DNA of 64,000 bases from an uncultured Burkholderiales bacterium (GCA_945952065.1 CAMFGY010000010.1:94557-158556); one strand, 5' to 3'; shown: positions 44,566-53,730, counted from the first letter of the stretch. Made by a program: numbers and translations. The notes: generated by a model not told the origin, from the letters alone.

Positions 44566-45864
44566 TCAGGCTTTCGTGTCGGGGGTGAATTGGTCGTTCA
44601 GGCCGGCCCAGCAATCGGCGTAGCTGCGCTCCAGCGCGCCACCGTTCAGGGCAAAGTCCGTGGGCAACAAACGCCAGCGGGTTTCAAACATAAAGGCCAG
44701 GGTGTGGTCCAGTTTATGCGGGCTCAAGTCAACGCTGGAGGCCTTGGCAAAGGCTTCGGTATCGGGGCCGTGCGGCACAAAAGCGTTGTGCAGGCTGGAG
44801 CCTCCGGGCTTGAAGCCCTCGGGCTTGGCGTCATACTGGCCCAGCACCAGACCCATGTACTCGCTCATCACATTGCGGTGGTACCAGGGCGGACGGAAGG
44901 TGTCTTCCGCCACCATCCAGCGCGGCGGGAAGATCACAAAATCGCAGTTGGCCCAGCCGGCTGTGTCGGAGGGCGAAGTCAGCACGGTGAAGATGCTCGG
45001 GTCCGGGTGATCGAAGCTGATCGAGCCAATCGTCATGAAGTGCGCGGTGTTGTACTTGTAGGGCACCAGATTGCCGTGCCAAGCCACCACATTGAAGGGG
45101 CTGTGCCCCTGCTCGGCGCGCCACAGGCTGCCACCGTATTTTTTGACGATCTCATACGCGCCCGGCTCGGCCTCGAACGCCGCCACCGGCGCTTGGAAAT
45201 CGCGCGCATTGGCCAAGCCATTCGAGCCGATTGGGCCCAACTCCGGCAGACGGAAGGCGGCGCCATAGTTCTCGCAGATATAGCCGCGCGAAGGGCCGTC
45301 CACCGCCACCTTGAAGGCCATGCCACGCGGCAGCAAGGCGACTTCACCGGGCGCCACATGCAAGAGGCCTAACTCTGTCGTCAGCGTGAGCGCGCCTTCT
45401 TGCGGCACGATCAGCATCTCACCATCGGCATTCACAAAGGCACGCCGCTGCATGCTGCGATTGGCCACATACAGATGTGCGGCAATGCCCAGGTGCGCAT
45501 CGGGGTCGCCATTGACGGCCATGGTGCGCAAGCCCTCGATGAAATCGGTGGGCTCCGCAGGGATGGCCGTGGGCGCCCAGCGCAGCGGGTCTGGCGGGCA
45601 GGTCTGCCCTTCTTTGGCGCCGGTGCGCAGCCAGGCATGGGCCAATGGCTGATAGCCGCCCACCACCACCGAAGGCTGGCGCCGGTACAACCAAGTGCGC
45701 AGGTTTTCATTGCGCGGCGCGGTAAAGGCGGCGCCGGAGAGCAGCTCGGCATACAAGCCGTGGGCGGCACGCTGCGGGCTGTTGCGCCCGATCGGCAAAC
45801 TGCCGGGCACGGCCTCGCTTTGATGCTGGTTGCCAAAGCCCGCGAGATAGTTCAATTCACTCAT
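44566..45864 (-). CDS. hmgA: Homogentisate 1,2-dioxygenase
   Basis: 432 residues. It opens the homogentisate ring to maleylacetoacetate with an Fe(II) centre. Seen are [13 protein letters not shown] near the N-terminus, [10 protein letters not shown], the iron-ligand His and Glu in [15 protein letters not shown], and the remaining His in [13 protein letters not shown]. Full length for the family. No maleylacetoacetate isomerase gene is in the operon, so isomerisation must be encoded elsewhere or occur with glutathione. Confidence 0.97.
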   Translation of the reverse strand: MSELNYLAGFGNQHQSEAVPGSLPIGRNSPQRAAHGLYAELLSGAAFTAPRNENLRTWLYRRQPSVVVGGYQPLAHAWLRTGAKEGQTCPPDPLRWAPTAIPAEPTDFIEGLRTMAVNGDPDAHLGIAAHLYVANRSMQRRAFVNADGEMLIVPQEGALTLTTELGLLHVAPGEVALLPRGMAFKVAVDGPSRGYICENYGAAFRLPELGPIGSNGLANARDFQAPVAAFEAEPGAYEIVKKYGGSLWRAEQGHSPFNVVAWHGNLVPYKYNTAHFMTIGSISFDHPDPSIFTVLTSPSDTAGWANCDFVIFPPRWMVAEDTFRPPWYHRNVMSEYMGLVLGQYDAKPEGFKPGGSSLHNAFVPHGPDTEAFAKASSVDLSPHKLDHTLAFMFETRWRLLPTDFALNGGALERSYADCWAGLNDQFTPDTKA

Positions 45865-45924
45865 GGTGGAGGTGCTCGTTCAGAACAAGAAAACAGGGTT
45901 TGAAAACGGTGGCGCGTCTTGGCT

Positions 45925-46890
45925 TCATTGGCCTTCCAAGGCCTGCCACATGGCCAGGTCGCGCTCGGCGGTCCAGATGCGCGGGTCGGCGTGACCCTGG
46001 GCCTCGTCGTAAGCGCGGCTCACATCAAAAGGCATGCAGTGGGCAAAGATCACCCAGTGGCCGTAGCGCTGGGCCAGCTGCTCATAGGTGTCCCGGTAGA
46101 CGGTCTTCAAATCAGCGCCCGCATGCACGCCCGCTTGGACCTTCTCAAACAACTCACTGACGAAAGCACGCGTGCCGCTCAAACCCGCCGCCACTTGCTC
46201 GGGCGTTTGCAGCGCGGCGCCGCGCCCGGGCACCAGCTTGGCGGGCTGCAAGGCGGCGATGCGGTCCAGCGTCTGCGGCCAGTCTTGAAAGTAAGCATCG
46301 CCGGCATAGGGCGTGGCATCAAATTCGACCAAATCGCCCGAGAACAACACACGGTCTTGGGGCAGCCACACCACGGTGTCGCCCTTGGTGTGGCCTCGGC
46401 CCAGTTGCAGGATTTGCACCTCCAACTTGCCCAGCCACAGCGTCATGCGACCCGAAAAGGTCAAGGTCGGCCAAGTCAGGCCCGGCGGCACCGTCTCGAC
46501 ATTGCTGAACAAGCGCGGGAAGCGGCCAATCTCGCTGGCCTTGTCTTGCTCGCCGCGCTCCACGATCAAGTCATAGGTCTCTTGGCTGGCGATGATGTGC
46601 TCGGGCTGGTAGGCCGATGCGCCCAAGACCCGCACCGCGTGATAGTGGCTCAGCAGCACGTATTTGATTGGCTTGTCGCTGACCTCGCGGATGCGCCGGA
46701 TTACGTCTTGCGCCATGGCCGGCGTGGCCTGTGTGTCAATCACCAGAATGGCGTCGTCGCCGATCACGACGCCGGTGTTCGGGTCACCCTCGGCGGTGTA
46801 GGCATACGCATGTTCAGACAAGCGCTCAAAACTGATGCGTTTGACGGCCAGATCGGCCTGGGAGGCGAAGCTCTTGCTGGGGTGATTCAT
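45925..46890 (-). CDS. Metallo-beta-lactamase-fold hydrolase of the homogentisate operon
   Basis: 321 residues. The MBL fold is clear (GVVIGDDAILVIDTQATP, GRGHTKGDTVVWLP, VLFSGDLVEF), but the first metal motif reads SHYHAVR in place of HxHxDH: two His kept, the Asp and third His replaced. The later ligands (His in GRGHTKGD, Asp in SGDLVEF) are kept. It is the first gene of the operon, 60 bp before hmgA. The context suggests a thioesterase-like or lactonase-like step, or a protective function, in tyrosine breakdown. The reaction is not known. Confidence 0.82.
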   Translation of the reverse strand: MNHPSKSFASQADLAVKRISFERLSEHAYAYTAEGDPNTGVVIGDDAILVIDTQATPAMAQDVIRRIREVSDKPIKYVLLSHYHAVRVLGASAYQPEHIIASQETYDLIVERGEQDKASEIGRFPRLFSNVETVPPGLTWPTLTFSGRMTLWLGKLEVQILQLGRGHTKGDTVVWLPQDRVLFSGDLVEFDATPYAGDAYFQDWPQTLDRIAALQPAKLVPGRGAALQTPEQVAAGLSGTRAFVSELFEKVQAGVHAGADLKTVYRDTYEQLAQRYGHWVIFAHCMPFDVSRAYDEAQGHADPRIWTAERDLAMWQALEGQ

Positions 46891-46957
46891 GGGAAAAGCG
46901 ACCTTGGAATGACGCTGGGCAGCGATTTTGCGCCGAGCTGGCGCCAGCGTCGAATTT

Positions 46958-46976
46958 AACCAAAGTCAAATTGGTT
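46958..46976. promoter_or_regulatory. Candidate operator between the homogentisate operon and its IclR regulator
   Basis: AACCAA (46958-46963), 7 bases, TTGGTT (46971-46976) in an A/T-rich island between the divergent genes. A likely IclR binding site by position and symmetry. Confidence 0.4.
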
Positions 46977-47047
46977 TGTCTATTTTGAATTTTTAACCCG
47001 CTTGCGACAGGGGTGATGAAGCCGGGTTTCGGTTCTAATCACGCCTC

Positions 47048-47857
47048 ATGCACAGCCCACATCCCAGCGAAAGCACCGAACGCGGCGCGCCCCGAGGCAT
47101 CCAAAGCATTGAAGTCGGGGGGCAATTGCTGATCGCTCTGGCCCACCAGGGCCGGCCCATGGCCTTGAAGGACTTGGCCCGAGAAGCCGGCATGGCCCCC
47201 GCCAAAGCCCACCCCTATTTGGTCAGCTTCATCAAGATTGGCTTGGTTGAGCAAGAAGGCAGCAGCGGCCGCTACGGCCTGGGCCCCTTGGCTCTGCAAC
47301 TGGGCTTGATCAGCTTGCAGCAGTACGAACCGGTGCGGCTGGCCACGCCACGCATTGAAGAACTGGCGCTGCTGCTGGGCCACACCGTGGCCATCACCGT
47401 CTGGGGCGACCGCGGCCCCACCATCGTGCGGGTGGCCGAATCGCCCAGCCCGGTGCACATCAGCATGCGCCACGGCACGGTGATGAGCTTGACCGGCACC
47501 GCCTCAGGGCGGCTTTTTGCCGCGCATTTGCCGCGCGAACGCACCCAGGTCTTGCTGAACGCGGAACAGCAGCAAGAGCCCCAAGAAAACAGCGGCCACA
47601 GCGAAGCCGCACTGGAAGCCTTGCTGGCCGGTGTGCGCAACAGCGGATTGGCGAATTCGCGGGACGGCGTGGTGCAAGGCGTCAGCGCTTTGGCGGCCCC
47701 GGTGTTTGACGATCAAGGTCGGCTGGTGCTGACCTTGACCGCCATTGGCCCCAGCGGCAGCTTTGACCTTGACCCCGAGGGGCCGGTGGCCTGTGCCTTG
47801 AAAAAGGCCGGCAGTGATTTATCGCGCCAGCTGGGCTGGCGGCCAGCCGCGGCCTGA
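47048..47857 (+). CDS. IclR-family transcriptional regulator, probably of homogentisate catabolism
   Basis: 269 residues. An N-terminal winged helix (about 15-80) has IEVGGQLLIALAHQGRPMAL and DLAREAGMAPAKAHPYLVSF. The C-terminal effector domain has TVAITVWGDRGPTIVRV, LTGTASGRLFAAHLP and GVSALAAPVFDDQGRLVLTL. IclR proteins of this kind bind aromatic or related acids. It is divergent from MBL-hmgA-fahA across 157 bp with a palindrome, so it likely controls that operon and itself. Confidence 0.9.
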   Translation: MHSPHPSESTERGAPRGIQSIEVGGQLLIALAHQGRPMALKDLAREAGMAPAKAHPYLVSFIKIGLVEQEGSSGRYGLGPLALQLGLISLQQYEPVRLATPRIEELALLLGHTVAITVWGDRGPTIVRVAESPSPVHISMRHGTVMSLTGTASGRLFAAHLPRERTQVLLNAEQQQEPQENSGHSEAALEALLAGVRNSGLANSRDGVVQGVSALAAPVFDDQGRLVLTLTAIGPSGSFDLDPEGPVACALKKAGSDLSRQLGWRPAAA

Positions 47858-47901
47858 ACGCAGGGGCCCTCAGCGGCCCAGCGCCATGGCCAATCTCTAG
47901 C

Positions 47902-48573
47902 TCACTGACGCAGCTTGCTCAGAATGGCCGCCTCTTCAGCAGGCCCATAAGAATAGGAATACAGAGAGCGGCTGGAGGCGGCGCTGGCGGGGTCGCCGCC
48001 ATAACGCGCGATCTGCGCGCGCGCAAAGTTCAAATCCAGACCCAGCAATACTGCCGGCGCTTTGACACGCGGATTCATGCGCGCTTCGCCCAAGAGCTGG
48101 TAACCCAGCGAGCGGCAGTAGAAGGACACATGCCGCGGATTGACTTCGATCAGCGCCATCTCGCACGCACTCAGGCGGTGGGCATGCAAATAGGCCAAAT
48201 GAAACAAGCGCGCCAACAAGGCCTTGTTGCCGCTGAACGGATGATCCACGGCCAAACGGCCAAACTCACACAAGGCCAAGCCTTTGGCGCGCAAGGCCGC
48301 AAGCTCATTGGCGAACACCAAATCAGCCTTGAGACCCTGCGGCGAATCGAATCGCACCGAGATCGTGCCCACGGTCGTCGCGCCTTCAAAGGCGGAGCAG
48401 ACCACCACCGAGCCCTCCTCCAAATGCGTGCTCAAGTCTTTGCAGACATAGCCACGCTCGGCATATCGCCGGCTCACCAAATGCCCCGCACTCTCCCATT
48501 GAGAGGCCGAGGCCGTTGCCAGTGCCAGCTGGGGCTGCGCCCGCGAACAGCTCGTCACTTTGATCAAACTCAT
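47902..48573 (-). CDS. N-acyl amino acid synthase FeeM-like (GNAT-fold) protein
   Basis: 223 residues from the ATG at 48573. ATGs at 48579 and 48597 are possible. The GNAT-like core shows RRYAERGYVCKDL, TTVGTISVRFDSPQGLKADLVF, LCEFGRLAVDHPFSGNKALLARLFHLAYLHAHRL and EVNPRHVSFYCRSLGYQLLGE. This matches FeeM-type N-acyl amino acid synthases and their autoinducer-synthase-like relatives. FeeM joins a fatty acyl group from acyl carrier protein to tyrosine. No acyl carrier protein gene is beside it. The product could be a signal or surfactant-like lipid, which is an inference. Confidence 0.75.
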   Translation of the reverse strand: MSLIKVTSCSRAQPQLALATASASQWESAGHLVSRRYAERGYVCKDLSTHLEEGSVVVCSAFEGATTVGTISVRFDSPQGLKADLVFANELAALRAKGLALCEFGRLAVDHPFSGNKALLARLFHLAYLHAHRLSACEMALIEVNPRHVSFYCRSLGYQLLGEARMNPRVKAPAVLLGLDLNFARAQIARYGGDPASAASSRSLYSYSYGPAEEAAILSKLRQ

Positions 48574-48736
48574 ATCCATCCAAGCGCTGATCAGCACCCC
48601 GGTACGGGTGCCAAGAGAGCGCGAAGTCTATCGATCAAAGCGTGAGAAAAATCACGCTGAAACAGACCGTTACTTTTGATGCTTCAACTCACAGGGTCCA
48701 AGGTTTACCCCCTGGCGCAAGGGCGGCACAAAGCAA

Positions 48737-48763
48737 GACGCCCGCACAGATGCGCGGGCGTCT
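48737..48763 (-). terminator. Terminator-like hairpin after the CorC-sapC operon
   Basis: GACGCCCGC (48737-48745) pairs with GCGGGCGTC (48754-48762). It has a weak T-tract on the minus strand (cttgctttg). Confidence 0.5.
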
Positions 48764-48822
48764 CACGGTGCGCCAGGCTTGAAGCGCCTTGGCGCTGAGC
48801 CCAGCGGGCTCAGGCGAAGCGC

Positions 48823-49572
48823 TTAAACAGCCGAAGCGTGCTGCGTCGCCAGACGGTTCATATTGCCCATCGAGACGCGGTGCATTTCCACCAAGCCCAA
48901 CACGCCGCTGCGGTGCAGTTGCACCACTTTGTCGTCAGGCAGTTCGGCCAGCTTTTGCTCATCGATGGCCAGGAAGCCTTCGACATCGATCTTCTCGCCA
49001 TTGCTCAACGTGGCTTCGAAGCGCATATCGCGCAGCAAGTCCAGCTCAACCAGCTGGTTGCAGAAAGCGCGGGTGCGCTCGGACTCTTGCTCGAAGCTCT
49101 CCAGGAAGTTCTTGGCGTTGAGCAAGAACTCGGTCGGCTGACCATCGGCGGCGAACAGCGAGGTACCTTCGGTCACCGAGAAGCCGGGCCATTCGCTGTC
49201 ATAGCAAACGGCGACCGTATCGGAGTTCTCTTCAATGCGCGCCATCGCAAAGGGATAACGACGCAGATAGGCGGGCACATAGTTGCCCGTCCACACGCCG
49301 TCCTTGACGAACAAATTAGCGCCTTGCTTCAAGCCCAGCACGGCCAGCGGTGCCACTGTGGGCTTGACGCCTTCGGCCGGCGGCTCGCCGACGCGCACGA
49401 ACACAATCGGGAACTCTTTGCAGGCTTCGGCAAACTCAACCGCGGCCAGGAACAGAGAGTTCATGCCTTGCACGCGATCGATCGTCGACAGCTCGGTCTT
49501 CAGGCGCAGATGCTTGTGGGCCTCGCGGTCCAGAGGCACCAAATTGCCATACAGCGGGGGGGTCGTACTCAT
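48823..49572 (-). CDS. SapC family protein
   Basis: 249 residues, a full SapC domain (PF07277): LYGNLVPLDREAHKHLRLK, FLAAVEFAEACKEFPIVFVR, VPAYLRRYPFAMARI and YDSEWPGFSVTEGTSLF, ending in GVLGLVEMHRVSMGNM. SapC was named in the Campylobacter S-layer context. In environmental proteobacteria it commonly accompanies TBDR and halogenase-like genes. Its biochemical role is unknown. The ATG overlaps the stop of the CorC-like gene (ATGA), so it is co-translated with it. Confidence 0.88.
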   Translation of the reverse strand: MSTTPPLYGNLVPLDREAHKHLRLKTELSTIDRVQGMNSLFLAAVEFAEACKEFPIVFVRVGEPPAEGVKPTVAPLAVLGLKQGANLFVKDGVWTGNYVPAYLRRYPFAMARIEENSDTVAVCYDSEWPGFSVTEGTSLFAADGQPTEFLLNAKNFLESFEQESERTRAFCNQLVELDLLRDMRFEATLSNGEKIDVEGFLAIDEQKLAELPDDKVVQLHRSGVLGLVEMHRVSMGNMNRLATQHASAV

Positions 49573-50870
49573 TCTTTATCTCCATCAACAGCCAGTCGAC
49601 TGACCAGCACTTTGTCCACACGCTTGCCATCGAGGTCCACGACCTCAAATCTCCAAGCATTCCACTCCACCACATCGGCCGTGCGCGGCAAGCGCCCCAG
49701 CAGCAGCATCACCATGCCGGCCAGGGTGTTGTAGCGCCCACGATCCTCTTCGGGCAGTTCCTTCAGGCCCAAGCGGTCTTTCAGCTCTGGCACGGGAATC
49801 AGGCCATCGAGCAGCCAGCTTCCGTCCTCGCGTTGCACCGCCCAGGCGTCTCCGTCGCCGGGTGCATTGAATTCACCCGCGATCGCTTCCAGCACGTCGC
49901 GCACAGAGATCACCCCCTGCACTTCGCCGTATTCATCCACCACAAACACCAGCGGCGCGTCCGACACCCGGAACTGCTCCAGCAACTCCATGCCGGAGAG
50001 CGTCTCGGGCACAAACACCGCAGGCTCCAGATCCTCTGCCAAGGACAGGGCTTGGCCACTCAGGGCTCGCTGCAGCAAGGCCTGCGCCGCCACCACCCCC
50101 ATCACCTCACCCAAGCTGCCGCGGCACACCGGATAGCGGCTGTAGCCATGGGCCCGCACCACCTCCAGCACCTGCTCGGCGCTGTCGTTCACATCCAGCC
50201 AAGCGATCTCGGCGCGCGGGATCATCATCGAGCCGATCTCGCGCTCGTCCAGGCGAAACACATTGCGCACCATCTGATGCTCATGCTCTTCAATCACGCC
50301 GGCGTCCAAGCCCTCTTCCAGGCTGGCGGCAATTTCTTCTTCGGTCACGCCGCGTGCGCGCCGGCCGCCCAGGCCCAGCAAACCCAAGACCGCTTCGGTG
50401 CTGAAGCTCAAAAACTTGACCAAGGGCCCGGTGGCGGCGGACAACACATTCATCACCGGGGCCACATGGCGCGCCACCGACTCTGGGAAGATCTGCCCGA
50501 TACGCTTGGGCACCAGCTCGCCAAAAATGATGGACAAGACCGTGATCAACACCACCACGACGCCGGTGGACGCCACATTCACCCAGCGCCCTTGCCAGCC
50601 GAATTCTTGAGTCAGCCATTCGGCCAAGGGGCCTGAAAAGGCTGCGTCACCGACGATGCCGTTGAGCAAACCAATGGAGGTGATGCCCACCTGCACGGTG
50701 GACAAAAACTTGGTGGGGTTGTCATGCAGGGTCATGGCCGCCTGGGCCCCCGACTCTCCCGCTTCCACCAAGACCTGCAAACGCGCCTTGCGACTGGCCG
50801 ATAAAGCCATCTCCGACATGGCGAAGAAAGCATTCAGCAACAACAGAAAAATAAGTAAGGCGGTATCCAT
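49569..50870 (-). CDS. HlyC/CorC family (CNNM-type) membrane transporter
   Basis: 433 residues from the ATG at 50870. The DUF21 membrane domain (about 1-190) has LLLLNAFFAMSEMALSASRKARL and FGELVPKRIGQIFPE. A CBS-pair domain includes MIPRAEIAWLDVNDS and FVVDEYGEVQGVISVRDVLEAI. A CorC_HlyC C-terminal domain ends the protein with W-A-V-Q-R-E-D-G-S-W-L-L-D-G. Relatives export magnesium or cobalt ions, or protect against metal stress. Named haemolysins historically, they are not toxins. Confidence 0.9.
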   Translation of the reverse strand: MDTALLIFLLLLNAFFAMSEMALSASRKARLQVLVEAGESGAQAAMTLHDNPTKFLSTVQVGITSIGLLNGIVGDAAFSGPLAEWLTQEFGWQGRWVNVASTGVVVVLITVLSIIFGELVPKRIGQIFPESVARHVAPVMNVLSAATGPLVKFLSFSTEAVLGLLGLGGRRARGVTEEEIAASLEEGLDAGVIEEHEHQMVRNVFRLDEREIGSMMIPRAEIAWLDVNDSAEQVLEVVRAHGYSRYPVCRGSLGEVMGVVAAQALLQRALSGQALSLAEDLEPAVFVPETLSGMELLEQFRVSDAPLVFVVDEYGEVQGVISVRDVLEAIAGEFNAPGDGDAWAVQREDGSWLLDGLIPVPELKDRLGLKELPEEDRGRYNTLAGMVMLLLGRLPRTADVVEWNAWRFEVVDLDGKRVDKVLVSRLAVDGDKE

Positions 50871-50979
50871 GAGGAGCGCATCCCGGTCACAAGGGTCTAC
50901 CCTAGGGCTGCGCAGGCAGATTGACGAAAGGCGCAAGGGTAGCAGATGGATATGACCTTGAAAGCAGCACAATCCCGGC

Positions 50980-51804
50980 ATGAACTATCTGATCGGTGAT
51001 CTGCAAGGCTGCTGCGACGCCTTGGAGCGCCTGCTCCACAAGATCGATTTCTCGCCCTCGCGCGACCAGCTTTACTTCCTGGGCGATCTGGTCAATCGTG
51101 GCCCCACCTCCCTGCCCACACTGCGCCGCCTGATCGCAATGGAAGGCGCAGCCACATGCTTGCTGGGCAACCATGATCTGCATTTGCTGGCCGTGGCCCA
51201 GGGCGCAAAAAAAACGCACCGCAGTGACACGCTGGGGGACATTCTTGAAGCCCCCGACCGCGAGGCCCTGCTGCACTGGCTGCGCCATCAACGCATGGCC
51301 TGCTATGAACAGGGTTGGTTGATGGTGCATGCGGGCGTGCTGCCGCAATGGAGCCTTGAGAAGACCTTGGCCCTGGCCGGCGAAGTCGAGGCCCTGCTGC
51401 GCAGCCCCGATCTGGGCGATTTTTTGCAGCAGATGTATGGCAATGAGCCGGCCCTGTGGCTGGACGATTTGCGCGGCCTGCCGCGCCTGCGCTGCATCGT
51501 CAACGCCCTGACCCGCCTGCGCTTTGTAGACGCCAGCGGCCAGATGGACTTGAAAACCAAGGATGGTGCCGACAGCGCCCCGCCCGGCCACATGCCTTGG
51601 TTTGAAGTGGCAGATCGCCAAACTGCGGGCACACCGATCGCCTTTGGTCACTGGTCCACCCTGGGCCTCTTGCAACGCCCAGACCTCTTGGCCTTGGACA
51701 CCGGCTGCGTCTGGGGCGGCCGACTCAGCGCCGCCCGCGTAGAAAACGGCCGCAGCTTGGAGCTGATTTCCGTGAAGTGCGAGCAGGCCCAAAAGCCCGG
51801 TTAG
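50980..51804 (+). CDS. apaH: Symmetrical bis(5'-nucleosyl)-tetraphosphatase
   Basis: 274 residues. It hydrolyses Ap4A to two ADP. The metallophosphatase motifs are YLIGDLQGCCDAL (GDxxG), LYFLGDLVNRGP (GDxVxRG) and CLLGNHDLHLLA (GNHD), and MVHAGVLPQW holds a later His. The C-terminal FGHWSTLGLL and LDTGCVWGG are ApaH-specific. It is divergent from the CorC gene. Confidence 0.96.
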   Translation: MNYLIGDLQGCCDALERLLHKIDFSPSRDQLYFLGDLVNRGPTSLPTLRRLIAMEGAATCLLGNHDLHLLAVAQGAKKTHRSDTLGDILEAPDREALLHWLRHQRMACYEQGWLMVHAGVLPQWSLEKTLALAGEVEALLRSPDLGDFLQQMYGNEPALWLDDLRGLPRLRCIVNALTRLRFVDASGQMDLKTKDGADSAPPGHMPWFEVADRQTAGTPIAFGHWSTLGLLQRPDLLALDTGCVWGGRLSAARVENGRSLELISVKCEQAQKPG

Positions 51805-51921
51805 AATCCCGACCCTGCTGCTGCCTTGCGGGCTCACAGCGCGACAGCGATGTGTGTGCAGGCAAAACCGGCGACTTGCGTCGCTGGCACTGCGATTGTT
51901 TTAGTGATTGTTTTAGTTTTT

Positions 51922-52011
51922 GGAAGCTTGGCCGAGCGGTTTAAGGCACCGGTCTTGAAAACCGGCGAGGGTTTATCCCCTCCGTGAGTTCGAATCTCAC
52001 AGCTTCCGCCA
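51922..52011 (+). tRNA. tRNA-Ser (TGA)
   Basis: 90 nt with a class II long variable arm. The acceptor GGAAGCT pairs with AGCTTCC. The anticodon loop CTTGAAA gives TGA (reads UCA/UCG-type serine codons). The variable arm GAGGGTTTATCCCCTC is a hairpin. The T-arm is GTGAG TTCGAAT CTCAC. CCA is encoded. Confidence 0.96.
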
Positions 52012-52016
52012 CCCTC

Positions 52017-52048
52017 AAGGGCTCGCTTCGGCGGGCCCTTTTTTTTTG
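52017..52048 (+). terminator. Terminator after tRNA-Ser
   Basis: AAGGGCTCGC, a TTCG tetraloop, GCGGGCCCTT and then a run of about eight further T: a textbook intrinsic terminator. Confidence 0.9.
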
Positions 52049-52078
52049 GCTTTTTCATCCAGCACACCCCAGCCCATC

Positions 52079-52717
52079 ATGACGCTGCGCTACCAAACCA
52101 TCCCTGTGACCGCCTTTGCGCAGAACTGCTCGATCGTCTGGTGCGATGTGACGATGGACGCGGCCGTGATCGACCCAGGGGGCGATCTGCCGCGCCTGCA
52201 GCAGGCCATCCAAGAGCTCGGCCTGACACTGAAAGCCATTTGGCTGACCCATGCCCACATCGACCACGCCGGCGGCACCGGCCAGCTCGCCCGCGAGATG
52301 CAAGTGCCCATCATCGGCCCGCATCGCGGCGATCAGTTTTGGATTGATGGGCTGCCCCAGCAAAGCCAGATGTTTGGCTTCCCGCCTGCCGAGCCCTTTG
52401 CGCCCACACGTTGGCTCAACGACGGCGACACCGTCAGCATTGGCCAAGAAACCCTCAGCGTGCGCCACTGCCCCGGCCACACCCCTGGCCATGTGGTGTT
52501 CCATTCCGCGGCCATTCAGCGCGTGTTTGTGGGCGACGTGTTGTTCGCCGGCAGCATTGGCCGCACCGACTTTCCGGGCGGCAACCATGCAGACTTGATT
52601 GCCTCCATCCAACAGCGGCTTTGGCCGATGGGCGACGACACCGTCTTCATCCCCGGTCACGGCCCCGAAAGCAGCTTGGGCCGCGAGCGTCGCAGCAACC
52701 CTTTTGTCAGGGACTGA
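52079..52717 (+). CDS. Glyoxalase II-like (YcbL-type) MBL-fold hydrolase
   Basis: 212 residues from the ATG at 52079. The complete metal site is WLTHAHIDHAGG (HxHxDH), the His in GHTPGHVVFHS, the Asp in VFVGDVLFAGSIGRTDFPGG and the last His in FIPGHGPESSLGRER. The length and lack of the C-terminal substrate domain fit type II YcbL-like hydrolases. These cleave thioesters such as S-lactoylglutathione, or persulfides. It has its own short leader after the tRNA terminator. Confidence 0.9.
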   Translation: MTLRYQTIPVTAFAQNCSIVWCDVTMDAAVIDPGGDLPRLQQAIQELGLTLKAIWLTHAHIDHAGGTGQLAREMQVPIIGPHRGDQFWIDGLPQQSQMFGFPPAEPFAPTRWLNDGDTVSIGQETLSVRHCPGHTPGHVVFHSAAIQRVFVGDVLFAGSIGRTDFPGGNHADLIASIQQRLWPMGDDTVFIPGHGPESSLGRERRSNPFVRD

Positions 52718-52726
52718 GCGCAACAC

Positions 52727-53254
52727 ATGCCCGCCCCTCGCACCCCAAGGCCTGACTCGCAAGCGACCGCCGCCGGGCATTTGCGGCGAGCCCAAACGCA
52801 AGACATCGCGGCGATGTTCCATGTGCGCGCCCACACCGCTGAAAACGCCATCTCGCCCGCCCGTCTGGCCGAGCTCGGCATCACGCCAGACTCGGTGATG
52901 CAGCAAATGCACAGCCCGATGTACCGCGCCTGGGTGTGGGAAGCGCAAGCGCAGATCCTGGGCTTTTGCGCGGCTGACGCGGCCCAGGGCGAGGTCTTGG
53001 TGCTGGCGGTCTTGGCCGGCGCGCAGGGGCGCGGCCTGGGCCGTGCGCTGCTGCACGAGGCTTTGCACTTTTTGCTCGACCATAGCGAGCGCAGACCCTG
53101 GTTGATGGCCGGCTCAGACCCTCAGTTGCGCAGCCATGGTTTTTATCGGCGCCTGGGCTGGCAGCCCAGTGGTCGACGCGATGCGCATGGCGATGAAGAA
53201 CTGGTCTATGCTGGCCCTCCTCTTTTTTCTTCATGCACGAGCCCTTCACCATGA
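52727..53254 (+). CDS. GNAT family acetyltransferase
   Basis: 175 residues. After a ~20-residue polar start, the GNAT core is seen: QDIAAMFHVRAHTAENAISP, ILGFCAADAAQGEVLVLAVL, AGAQGRGLGRALLHEAL (acetyl-CoA loop) and SHGFYRRLGWQPSG. The acceptor is unknown. It follows the MBL gene by 9 bases and overlaps the RidA gene by 4, so the three form an operon. Confidence 0.82.
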   Translation: MPAPRTPRPDSQATAAGHLRRAQTQDIAAMFHVRAHTAENAISPARLAELGITPDSVMQQMHSPMYRAWVWEAQAQILGFCAADAAQGEVLVLAVLAGAQGRGLGRALLHEALHFLLDHSERRPWLMAGSDPQLRSHGFYRRLGWQPSGRRDAHGDEELVYAGPPLFSSCTSPSP

Positions 53255-53724
53255 GCGCCGAACAAAAAGCCCAAGACCTTGGCCTGTTTGAGATGGCATA
53301 CGCCAGCGCACCCGCAGGCAATTACGCCAATGCGGTGCGCAGCGGTGCCTTGCTCTTCATGTCGGGCAAAGCGCCGCTGGCTTCGGCCACCGGTCAGGCC
53401 CCCAAAGGCAAGCTGGGTCGTGAGTTCAGCGCAGAACAGGGCTATCAGCTGGCCCGCTCGGCCTGCCAAGCTCTCTTGCTGACGCTGCGCCAGGAGTTGG
53501 GCACATTGGACCGGGTGGCGCAAGTGGTGGAGTTGCAGGGCTCGCTCAACACCGTGCCTGAATTCGAGGCGCATGCGCAGGTGCTGGATGGCGCGTCGGA
53601 CCTGCTGGCCGAGGTGTTTGGGCTCGCCGGCGTGCATGCGCGCTCGGTGATTGGGGTGGACTCGCTGCGCCAGGGGGTGCCGCTGACCCTGCGCGCGGTC
53701 GTCGAAGTGAAGCCCGAGACCTGA
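53251..53724 (+). CDS. RidA/YjgF family protein
   Basis: 157 residues from the ATG at 53251 (ATGA overlap with the GNAT stop). An ATG at 53233 is possible. It has the RidA-like pattern NYANAVRSGALLFMSGKAPL, YQLARSACQALLLTLRQELGTLDRVAQVVELQG and the C-terminal LRQGVPLTLRAVVEVKPE. It is longer than RidA itself and close to the TCP14/YjgH-like subgroup. The terminal Arg typical of enamine deaminase activity is not evident, so activity is uncertain. Confidence 0.85.
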   Translation: MSAEQKAQDLGLFEMAYASAPAGNYANAVRSGALLFMSGKAPLASATGQAPKGKLGREFSAEQGYQLARSACQALLLTLRQELGTLDRVAQVVELQGSLNTVPEFEAHAQVLDGASDLLAEVFGLAGVHARSVIGVDSLRQGVPLTLRAVVEVKPET

Positions 53725-53730
53725 GCCGCC

